DNA of 64,000 nt from Arcuatula senhousia. Its lineage: Eukaryota > Mollusca > Bivalvia > Mytilida > Mytilidae. The stretch lies in the NCBI GenBank assembly GCA_963971305.1, contig OZ020303.1, positions 59,396,867-59,460,866 on the forward strand. Direction: 5' to 3'. Below are positions 1-11,100 of this stretch, piece after piece. Position 1 is the first letter of the stretch. Each line of letters starts with the position of its first letter. A program made the translations under genes and the position numbers. The notes beneath the pieces were generated by a model. That model did not search any database. It saw only the letters and a list, made by a program, of their open reading frames with translations, and had not been told where the DNA came from.

Positions 1-60
1 TTTAAACCATTAGTATCTTTGAGGAACTGCTGATAGACCAGTTTAAGCCAGAATACAACA

Positions 61-1480
61 AACAAGAGGCTCCCAGGATCCGGAATTGCTCACCTGGTCT
101 TTAAGCTATTAGGATCTCTTATATAAGCTATTACCCGTACAAAGGGTCACCTGACAACTTCAACCCAATGAAGACTTTGTAGAACTTAATGAGCTGACAT
201 GGTGCCAGTTGCGTAGACCATAATCCCAACTGTCTGTATACAAAATATCAGATGCCTAGCTATTATACTTTTCACTTAATTCATTTTCCACAAAAGTCTT
301 ACAAAGGTTTTTTTTTGGCCTGAAAAAACATCTAAGTTCACAGAGTCGCTAAACCATGAAATTGGGGTCAGGGTCAAACAACATGGTGCCAGTTGCATAG
401 ACCATAACCCAAACTGTCTGTATACCAAATATTAGATGCCTAGCTATTATAATTTTCTTGGAATTCATTTTCCACAAAAGTCTGACAAAGGGATTTTTTG
501 GCCTGAAAAAACATCTAAGTTCACAGAGTCACTGAACCATGAAATTGGGGTCAAGGTCAAACGGCATGGTGCCAGTTGCATAGACCATAACCCCAACTGT
601 CTGTATACCAAATATCAGATGCCTAGCTATTATACTTTTCTTGTAATTCATTTTCCACAAAAGTCTTACAAAAAAAGTTTACGCCGTCGCTGTCGCCGCC
701 GGAAAGTAATACATGTACCTATGTCTCGCCCTCAGCGACTTAAGTCGCAGGCGAGACCAAAAAAAAAAAAAAACCAACAAAAAGTGCAATAACTCCTACA
801 TGGGTTGTTGGAATTTCTTCAAAATTTAAGGGTAGGTAGATCTTGAGGTGCTGATCACTTTAATCCTGCCTAATTTTTTTTATCTGTAGCCGTTTTTGAG
901 TTATTTGCAAAAAAATGGATTTTACATCTATGTTCTATTTTGAGCCACCGCGGCCATGTTTTACGACGAATCTAAAACCCCCATATCAATTCTAAGCACC
1001 GAAGGCTAATGAACAACCATGTCAAGTTTGGTTGCAATTGAACTTATGGTGTCAGAGGAGATAACGTTTCTAAAAGTTGACGGACGGACGACGGACGCCA
1101 AGTGATAACAATAGATCACCTGACCCTGCTATTTTTGACCTTTAAAGGGCCATAATCCCTCTAAGGGGTCATCTGACAACTTTGGACCAATGGAGACTTT
1201 TGTAGCGCTTTTGATGCTGAAGAATGATGGTTGCTTCAGATTATCTCTAGATCTCTTATCGTTTTTTGATTTACAAGTCAAAAACAGTAGTCTGACCCCC
1301 CCCCCCCCCCCCCCGATCTCTCTTTAGCAACGGCGGCCAAAAATCGAAACACAACTTTTTTTGAAGGACACCCTAAGGATCAATTATACCAAGTTTCATT
1401 AAATTCTGTTCAGTGGTTTCAGAGATGACAGAAGCCAAGTGATGGCAAAAGCTCAACTGGACCTATGGTCCAAGCTGAGA
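61..1480 (+). mobile_element. F1 HINE-like element, copy 1 (diverged), containing an F6 insertion
   Basis: Starts AACAAGAGGCTCCCAGGA, then TTGCTCACCTGGTC; ends near CTGGACCTATGGTCCAAGCT. A first degenerate 3' end with GACGGACGGACGACGGACG is at about 1080-1125, so two F1 copies may be fused. The body has the F1 words 'gggtcatctgacaact' and 'gcggccatgtttt'. A poly-C run of about 20 bases sits near 1300. The element is interrupted at 199-758 by an F6 element. Confidence 0.75.
199..758 (+). mobile_element. F6 element nested in F1, with about 183-bp tandem unit x 2.7
   Basis: The word ATGGTGCCAGTTGC recurs near 199, 383 and 566, giving a unit of about 183 bases. The 3' end is GCCGTCGCTGTCGCCGCC then a hairpin GCGACTTAAGTCGC and AGGCGAGACCAAAA, the F6 terminus seen again at 9757. 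The 5' end is truncated. F1 sequence resumes after it. Confidence 0.7.
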
Positions 1481-2271
1481 AAATTAAAACTAAGGTTTAG
1501 TTTTATTATCTCAGGTCCAAGCGAGTTAATGAAATGCATAGATTTTGCAGTTTCATGGACCACATGTGTATTTTGACTGACAGATGTTTTGTTTATTCCT
1601 TAATAATTAACAGATTTATTTCATTGAAAAAATGCAATTTTGACAAAATTGTGTGTGACAGTCTCATTTAATTTATTTATTTATAAGTATAAAATTGTAA
1701 AAAAAAATTCTATGAAAGGACAAAATATTTTTTTCCTGTTGTACATTTTGTGGATTATTCTATATGCATGGTAGAAAATTAAGTTTATGGCTCAATAAAC
1801 AAAAAAATAGATTACCGTTAATATTTCTTAAATGTCTATATTTGTGTGTTAACCTTTTAACTGTAGTCTTACTAAATTCTATTTACTATATACAAGACTA
1901 CTTTTTCATTATACATTGTAGTAACTGGGTACTGAGGATACCCACCTCCTCATATGACATTTCTTCTCAGTTCCAAGTTGACATTTTTTACCTATAATTT
2001 GACATTTCACAACATTTCATATGTTCAAATATACTTTGGTTTGTATCAATTATCTTTTCTTGGTTCTCACTTCACTTGATATTTCTTGCTTCCAAGTTGA
2101 CAATGCTTTATTTCAAATTAACATTTTTTCAGTTCCAACTTAAAATTAGTAATAGAGTAAAAATAAAAATTAAACATGTGTCTTTAAGCCAAGGAAATAA
2201 TTTTTCATCAGAGTTGTAATGGTATGTCAGGCATGACATGACCACCCCTCCCCTAAAAATAAACAAAAAAA

Positions 2272-2785
2272 AACAAGGGATTGCACTTAATCGTGCTAAG
2301 GATACCCCCACTCGACCATTCCAAAAATAGGAAGTAGATGCCTGACTGACCTGGAAAGGGAAGGCACAATTCAACTCATCATGCTGAAGCTGTATACCAA
2401 ATTTAAAATCAATCCCTTTAGTAGAATGCCCGAAATCAGTTACAAAAAATTGTCTATTTTTGACACCTAAAAAGTCTAAGTCGCCTCAGAAAACAGGAAG
2501 TTGATGTGCGACTGACCTGAAAAGGGGAGGCACATTACAACTCATTATGGTAAAGCTGTATACCAAATTTGAAATAAATTCCTTTAGTAGAAGCTGAGAA
2601 ATGTTACAAATTTTTTTCCATTTTTGCCCCTTAAAATAGTCTATGTTGGCTCGGAAAACAGGAAGTAGATGACTGACTGACCTAGGAAGTATAGGTAATG
2701 TACATCCCGTCATGCCTAAGCTGTCTACCAAATTTAAAATCAATATCCTCAGTAGAAGCTGAGATATTGTACCATAAAATTAGAG
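2272..2785 (+). mobile_element. F3 HINE-like element, copy a
   Basis: Begins AACAAGGGATTGCACTTAAT, then GATACCCCCACTCG; carries tandem units built on 'acaggaagtagatg.ctgac.gacctgg' and 'aagctgtataccaaatttgaaatcaat' at spacing of about 175 bases. The usual 3' end is missing. Confidence 0.7.
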
Positions 2786-3159
2786 GAAAAGAAGAAAGTC
2801 CCCCGCTGGATCTGCCAATATCCATAAAATGTAGAGACAACTACATATCCAGCTGTTTTTGTTTTAATGTGTGGGTGCATAGTCTTGTTTATTTATTCTT
2901 TTCATGTGACCATGTTACACTTCACATTTAGGTGCTACTGGGAAATTTTAAGCTAATATGTATAAAAACTTTTTTTTAAAACATTTCACATCAGAAATAA
3001 GGGCTCAATTAAACAGATTCTGCTATGTTACTAGGCCCAGGGTTATTATGACTTGGACAAGAGTCAAAACTTAAGTTTGTCTTGTTTGAAGAACAATATA
3101 CGATTGTTTGCATTACAATACAGGCAAGTATTCAGAAAATAGTTTACCATATACAGTAG

Positions 3160-4090
3160 GTCATGTTGAAACCAACCCCTGAATAAACTAAAGCATGTGT
3201 CTTAACGAAACCGGTTGTGAAACATTGTTGAAACCCAACCCTGAATAAACTAAAGCCATGTGTTATAACCAAACTGGTTTGTGAAACATGCTTAAACTAA
3301 GGCCTTAATAAACTGAAGCCATGTGTTTTAACCAAACTGGCTTGTGAAACATGCTTTAAGTTAGGCCTTAATAAACTAAAGCCTGTGTCTTAACCAAGCC
3401 GGGTTGTGAAACATGTTGAAAAAACAAAAGCATGTGTCTAATGCTGCGTTCACACGTAAAACTACTTAATGCGCATTCAATCCTCATTACCAAAGCGCAT
3501 TGAACTGAATGCGAATTCGATAACGTCGTTTGCGTTCACACGTTTCTTCAATTCGCATTCAATTCGAATTGAAACTGATATCCGTTCACACATCTTTTAC
3601 CACTCAATTCGCATTGGACATTTTTGGTTCCTGGAAGTCTGCTATGACGTCAATGATTAATGACGTCATAAACGTTAAAGTTAATGCATGACCCCTTCTT
3701 TGGATTTTATTCCGTTACATTTGATGCTAGATATATTTTCAATTGATGCAATTAGATATTTATTTTTAATTTATGCAATTAGATATATTTTTAATTGGTG
3801 CAATTAGATATATTTAGGGCACTTGTCATTTAATTCGAATTGAATAAAAGTTTCCGTTCACACGGCAATGCAATGCGCATTGAATGCGAATTATCCAATT
3901 CGAATTATCGAAAACGTATCATCATAGCGAATTGGATAATCCGCATTATTTCAATTCGAATTGATTCGCATTAAAATAGTTTTTATGTGTGAACGCGTCA
4001 AATTTTTTGAATGCGAATTGAAATCGAATTGAATGCGCATTATTTGTAAGTGTGAACGCAGCATTAATTAAACTGGGTTTTAAATCCTTT
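3160..4090 (+). repeat. Tandem repeat of about 63 bp x 4-5, last unit interrupted by a MITE
   Basis: Units contain 'aataaactaaagccatgtgtcttaaccaaac' and 'ttgtgaaacatg'. The last unit stops at 'catgtgtcta' at 3440 and resumes as 'taattaaactgggtt' at 4065 after the inverted-end element 3441-4064. Confidence 0.75.
3441..4064. mobile_element. 624-bp MITE with terminal inverted repeats and TA target duplication
   Basis: Left end ATGCTGCGTTCACACGTA, right end TAAGTGTGAACGCAGCAT; TA directly on each side (3439-3440, 4065-4066). Subterminal parts are packed with AATGCG and AATTCG words on both strands, and the middle has three copies of a unit with 'atgcaattagatatat' (3740-3820). No coding frame. 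A Tc1/mariner or ISL2EU-like DNA transposon derivative is plausible; the family is not settled. Confidence 0.82.
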
Positions 4091-4279
4091 TTACCTGAGG
4101 TGCTATCATTAACTCCACCTTGAGGTCCACTCTGTGTCTTTAGGATAAAGAGCAGCAATAAAAGTGCTGTTCCTTTACCATATTCTTTTCAAAAAAATAA
4201 TACTGTATTGTGTGTCATGCATATATATATTCCATATCCTTAATAACTATTCTAACATTATAAATCTGCTATCTGATTG

Positions 4280-4375
4280 TGGTTAGTGGTTACAAACATC
4301 ATATCACAATTTTATAACAATCTGTCAATATTTACTCAGGTTATCGCAAGGAAACCAAATGCTCTAAGACAGCAA
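4280..4375 (+). mobile_element. F5 element fragment
   Basis: The stretch 'ggttacaaacatcatatcacaattttataacaatc' (in parts) followed by 'ttatcgca.ggaaaccaaatg' matches the F5 region just before its 3' microsatellite (compare 27545-27625). Confidence 0.6.
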
Positions 4376-4978
4376 TCATGTTCACAATGACAACTGTCAG
4401 GACGACAAAATGGCCATGACATTTTACCACAGCAAAAATTTTCATTCCAATAAAAAGGATTCTATTTAGAAGTACCATCCATCAAAATTGTCAGCCACAA
4501 ATTTCATGGCATGCAAAACTCACACTAGATTTTCTTATTTTATTTATTTCTTCCTTATCATTGCACTGTCCAGATTAACAGAAGCCTTATTCACATTATC
4601 ATGATCATTAACATTAATAAGCAAGGAAAGATTTTCTGTTTTGTAAAGTCATGCTAAGGAAATTTCTAACATTTTATTTTTAAAAATCCATTTTACTAAC
4701 CCCCAAATATTATAGATATGTATATTAACCATAACAATACAAATCTTACTAAGAGATTGAACTGCATTTATATAGTCCAGTAATGGCCAGTTTGTCCAGA
4801 TAATACCGGTCTTGTCTATTTGTGGAAGCTGTTAGATTGGCCATGATAAGTAATTTTAAAAATCAAGAGTCTTTTGAACTGAACTTAAAACTAGACATGA
4901 ACTTTATCACAGTGAGGTTCATGATAAATAGAGAGTTATCAATAATAAATTAAAAATGTTCTTCTCTGCCACATTGCT

Positions 4979-5130
4979 TTAACTGTCTATTTTCATTTCC
5001 TGAACACCTTCCGATACATCCGCCTTCTTTTCTTTCTTCTTCCCTCCACCTTCTTTTGTCTTTTTCTGCTTCTTTGTTTCTTCTTGATCAATAGGGGCAG
5101 GCTTAACAAATGGAATTTTCTCTTTCAGAC
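4979..5130 (-). CDS. SARS1: SARS1 exon 11 (residues 463-512, C-terminal tail)
   Basis: The split Gly codon is followed by [20 protein letters not shown], then [29 protein letters not shown] and TAA. The acceptor is [18 protein letters not shown] closes the core; the Lys-rich part resembles the human tail that contains a nuclear localisation signal. A minus-strand AATAAA at 4678-4673 could serve as a poly(A) signal, giving a 3' UTR of about 300 bases; this is only a candidate. Confidence 0.95.
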
Positions 5131-8100
5131 CTAAAAAAAAATTTTGTTCATTAAAAAAAAAGATATAAAATAACTGCAAAATGATAGGCTTCCAAAAGCC
5201 TGAATCGTTCACCTGGTCTTTGGTAAAACTTATAATCTTTAAATACGACACAAGTAGATCTTTGAAATCTATAATAGATTTGCTTGACAGACTTGCTTGC
5301 TGTGATGCTTAAAAATAACACAAGGTCAAAATGACAAAATTATTATGGACTCCGTTATTTTTAGTCTTGAAAGCTGAGAAAATTGATTCTTATCGTAATA
5401 AAACTCAGTTTTTCAATTTTTTTTTTAAAATTGCAATAAAACTTTGTGTTACTCAAATCAATCCCAAATGGACCAAATTATCTACTAATAAGTAATTGTC
5501 TGATAGTTTGCCATGATAAACAAGAGTGAGCAATAAAAAATGACCTTGTTTCTGGCACTCACACAGATTTCATTTAAATATACATTGTAATTTGAACTTA
5601 TAACTCTCAGTCTCATCACAAAGTACTTTTGAAAATTGTTGGAGTCATTCAAGACCATCAAACAATGAACTTCAAACCAGGGGGGGGGGGCTACTTGCTT
5701 TTATTTAAATGATATGAGTGTGCCAAAGGAATGGGTCATGATTTTGCAACCAGTTTGTATTAAACAGGGTATATTTTTCACACCTACTGTCTTGAACATG
5801 GTAACAATTTCCATATTGCTATTCTCCTGTCAAACTTTCATTCAAAGGAATACAGGAAGAACATCTCTGAGTATAACATATGTGGAATGGTAAATGAGGG
5901 GGGTCAAGGGGGGGGGGTCCAAGAACACCTTAACAGGGAATTGATTTTCCCAATAACAGATAACAGAGAATTGATATTTTTGGACTGACCATTTCAATTT
6001 AGCTAACATACTATTTTTAATAACAGATAACATAAAATTATATTATTCAATAACAGGTAACAGTAAACTGAATTTCTTCAATAACAGTTAACACATAACT
6101 GGTCAATAACAGTTAACATTAAATCTGATATCTGCAATAACAGCTAACAGAGAACCAATTTAAGCCAATAACATAGGAACAGCTAACCCCCTTGCCCCCC
6201 CTCGTAAATGGTTCAAAAATGAGTACAACACACAATCATACAAACTAAAATATCTTCTAAAAACAGGATCTAGTATTTGCTGTTTTGGTCTTAAACAGGG
6301 TGTATTTTTTCATTTTTCCTGTCTTAAACAGGGTCCATTATTGAAGTGCTAACGGCACAGTATTACTTAAATAATTGGCAAGTAGCCCCCATGACCTCAA
6401 ATATTTAAACTACCTTCAATCAGCCAAAATGGAGAACAAATTATCTACAGAACAAGAATCTATATGATCAGGGATGATTCTGCACTCAAATAAAAAAAGC
6501 TGAAATGGTTTTAGAAGCCAAAATGAGGGTCGCGAAGCGACCCGAATACGCCTCGTAGAGGCGTTTATTCGGCCGGGGGTCTGGGCTAAATGGTGCAAAA
6601 TCCTGCATTCTGGGCCTCTCCTGGACTCAATTTGGCCTTGGTAAATTTTATATTTTTCACTTGAAGATTTTTTTTCCACCATTGAAATGGTTTATAGGCT
6701 GAAAAATGACTTAGGCTGAAAAATGACTAAGTCCAACTCTGGAAAAAAAATGGGCAGCATGGCCCCTTAATTTTTAGCTTTTCTACCCCCCCAACCCTCA
6801 ACCCAGACCAAAAGTTTGGACATAGAAAGAAAGCAAAGAGGTTGGGACAACTCTCCCTTATCCTAAAGAGAGCATACCTCTTTGCAAGAACGATAGATAT
6901 TTAATGCATGCAATATAATTTTAAAAAAGTACAAACCAGAAATTAAGCATTTGTTAATTTTCTTTATTCCCTATTCCTATTTGTAGGAGATCCTTTATTT
7001 TTCATTTTTATGATCCCCGGTCATGATCCTTGTTTCGTTTTCAACATGTTGTTTTTAGTTTATCTCCATACCTTGTACAAGACCATGCATGTTATAAATA
7101 AAGTTGAAGGATTCGCATCCATGCTTTTCTAAAGCCCGCTTCAATTCCATCCGCTTTTCATCATCCTATAAACGTTTAGAGTGCTTGAAAGTTTCCTTTC
7201 CATTGCATTACCGGTAGCGGACATGTTTAAATCACTTAGACTTTGGACCAATCGTGATCGATGTTGCTTAACTGAGGTTGTTTTAGACAATGAAAACGCC
7301 TCTTTGTACCTTCACATTTATAAATTAGACCAGAAACGGTATAGAGCGGAAAAAAATCCGGATTTTCGTAAAACTGAAAAAAATCGGAATTTTTAAATTT
7401 AAAACGGATGACAGTCAAACGAAAAGCGGAATTCCGTTTTAAAGCGGAATAAAATCATCCCTGTATGATGAATGTCTACATAATATTTTTCAAGCAAATC
7501 ATTTTCATATAATTCAGGATTAAATTTTTTTGGACATACATGAACTATAGTTTTGTTATTATTAGTGGGGTACAGATTTTTGTGGTTATTGTGGGTGACA
7601 CCATCCACGAAAAAAAGAATCAAAAGAAGTGTCATTTTAACATTAAATCAAATTGGCAAAATGTGCAAACCAACCAAACATAGTGTCTATTGGGGGGACC
7701 ACAAACATTGATACCCACAAAAATGTATGAATCAACGGTACTGTGAAATTTCTATAATACCTGAGCATAACTTAACATGAATTTGTAATGATATGCCTAT
7801 ACATATGAATCTATGAATTACATGGTTTAAACAGATTCAAAGTTTAAATTTTTAGAAATCAAATTTTGTTGTTTGCCTGATCCAACAAAAAATAGTAGCA
7901 AACCTACAAAATATATTACATTCACAATAATCATTGATACAGAGATATTATTTGGTAAGGCTGTTTTTATAAATTTAAAATGCATTTTCTAACCATACAA
8001 GTTAAATAAGAGACATTATTGATAGATTTAAATTAGGGAAGTTTTATTGGAAAGAATATGTCACCACAGAACTATAGACGGACACAGGTTAAACGGTATA

Positions 8101-11100
8101 CCCCCTTCTGCGAAGTAAGGGAAAAAAATATCTATTGCCACAAAATACACACTCTTTGAACTCAACCAAAGGCAGGTTTGGAGAGAAAATTTACATCACT
8201 ACATCAATCTATTGTGTGAGTGTGACTGTTGGTGAAAGCCATGAACAATGAACAAACAGGACAGCATTGTCCCAATTGGGTACCTAAGTACTTGAGTAGG
8301 TGTATAAAAAAACACATTAAAAAGTCACTATAAACCCAATCAAATTATCACTTATATTTGTTGACGTCAACATTAATATTCTAATTTGGTAAAATCTCCA
8401 GGATATAGCTGAAATCGTGCTGCTTGGGAGTAAAGCAATAACTAACTAACTAACTGATTTGGTAAAAAGAACTGTCAGGACAATCAAAAGATTCACACAA
8501 TTATGTAGCAATTCTCAAGGTTTTTAAAATCAATGTTTATCACCTAATCATGATTTAACAAATTACTTATATCCAAATATAAATCTAAAAACAGTGTTTT
8601 CATTGATAAATGTCAATTTTCTCCCAATTTCATATATCAAGCAATAATAAGAATAATTCATCATCATGTTATAATTATCTGCAAAGTTTACTAAAACATT
8701 AGAACATACTGTGGATTCATTTATTTTTGTTGGTTCAGTTTGTGGATTCTTAAATTTGTGGTTCTGAAATCAGCAGCATACATATCAGTGTTAAATTTCT
8801 TTTTGAGGGGTATCAAATTCACTGGGGCAAGGCCAGGCCATCCACAAAAATCACAAACAAGAGTTAACACTAAAGTATGTCTCCCCTGCTGGCACCTTCA
8901 GAAACAACTATTCTTTCTTACTTCCACTATATTTTGAATTTACATGGATTTTTAGTTTCTGAGATCAAAAGATGTTTATAGAACTTAAACATTGCAAATA
9001 TATGCAATAAAAATAATCAAAGTCACTCAACTGGAAAATCAAGGTCAAGGTCAAAAGATGGGGATGCAACTGTGCTAAGCTTCTACTGGGGCATATGCAT
9101 ACCAAGTTTCATCAACCTAGGACCTATAGTTCTTGAGATATGGAGGTGCTCACAAAACTTTTCCATTGCTATTATATGTATTGAAAATTGTCAAAGTCAC
9201 TCAACCAGAAAATCAAGGTCAAGGTCAAAAGATGGGGATGCAACTGTGCTAAGCTACTACTGGGGCATATGCATACCAAGTTTCATCAACCTAGGACCTA
9301 TAGTTCTTGAGATATGGAGGTGCTCGCAAAACTTTTCCATTGCTATTATATGTATTGAAAATTGTCAAAGTCACTCAACCAGAAAATCAAGGTCAAGGTC
9401 AAAAGATGGGGATGCAACTGTGCTAAGCTACTACTGGGGCATATGCATACCAAGTTTCATCAACCTAGGACCTATAGTTCTTGAGAAATGGAGGTGCTCG
9501 CAAAACTTTTCCATTGCTATTATATGTATTGAAAATTGTCTAAGTCACTCAACCGGAAAATCAAGGTCAAGGTCAAAAGATGGGGATGCAACTGTACTAA
9601 GCTACTACTGGGGCATATGCATACTAAGTTTCATCAACCTAGGACTTATAGTTCTTGAGATATGGAGGTGCTCATAAAACTTTTCCAAAAAGGTAACACA
9701 GCCGTCGGTAAAGTAACACCTATGTTCCGCTCTGCTTTGCAGGCGAGACAAAAAATGATACCCCTGGTTCATGAAAAACAATGAAACAACAGTAGTTCAA
9801 ATTAATATCTAAATCATAAAATTGTCATAGTCTAATTTACCGTTTTTCATACTCCTAAAAATAATCATTCAATAAAATTTTAAGAGTAAATCCAATAGGA
9901 AATACAATTCATCTACCATGGCACACTGAACAAAGAAAAATCAAATCTTCATATCACAACAGTGTTATTCTTTGTATGGTGGCCAAGATTCTGACAAAAT
10001 CATATTAAATCTGTTCTGTGAAAATATTAATCTTAGTGGTTTTCAAGGGTTTGACAAACCCCAAAATTAAGATATTTTCGACAAATTAGAAATTTTCTAT
10101 AAGAATTTGTTATAACCACAAATTTAGGAATCCTTTGTTATGCATTTCAATTCTTTTGTTCAATTCAATTGTTCTTGTTTTTTGTCTTAGGTTCTCTCTA
10201 GTAGAATTGGACTTTGATCGATTTGATTTTTATTGTGTGTTTAGTTTTTGTGCTTTGTCTAGGAATATTGATAGGGGGAAGGTTTGGCCCAAAAAACTAG
10301 TTCAACCCCGCTACATATTACATGTGCCTGTCCTAAGCCAGGAATCTTTGACAAAGCTTTAGTTTGTACTTGTCTTTTTAATGTTTTCTGTTCCTTGTTT
10401 TAGAAGGGGGTCTATCTGTGACTATTTTAGAGCTGGATTTGAATTATATGCATCTTATTTAGACCATGGGCCAATTGCAGAACCGCGAGCAGTGCCAAAT
10501 GGCCTCGTTGAAAGCTGCTGGCGGTTGTCCATTGTGGTTTTTCTAAATTGCCGTTTAATTGTGGGCTGTGTCGCGTACACTTATTCCACATCTCTTTATT
10601 TTCTATCCAAACCATGAAAATTGATGCCCTTGCATGTAAGTACTTTCACAGTAGTTTCTGAGAAGATGGGTCCAGATTTAAATACGATGGCTACTACTGT
10701 AGGTCTCATGGCAAGGAACAAAAGGTAAAGGAGGAGATAAGATAATAAATCTTTGATTTTATCTGCCTGAAATTTTTCAGTTTCATGGACAGTCTGTGAT
10801 GCTAAAAAATATCATGTGGGAACACTTGATTGAAGTGCTGTCATGTGATGAAATGTGACGTAACGTGAAAATTATTCCACTGAAAAACTTGTTAGATGTG
10901 TAAAATTTAATAACCAAAAAAAAAAGGATACTGTATACTATCTACATCTAAGTCTTGCATCAGACTTGCCTAGATATATACTGTGGATTCATTTATTTTC
11001 GTGGGTACCAATTTACATGGTTTGATGTAAAAGGATCGATTCGTGGATACTTAAATTTGTGGTTCTTAAGTCTGCAGTATACATATCAATGTTAAATTTA

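Noticed and set aside
436..792. 118-codon frame
   Set aside because: Falls inside the F6 repeat nested in F1 and runs across its 3' hairpin; no domain or splice support.
9072..9677. 201-codon frame with threefold internal repetition
   Set aside because: It lies wholly within the 174-bp tandem core of an F6 element; openness follows from a unit length divisible by three.
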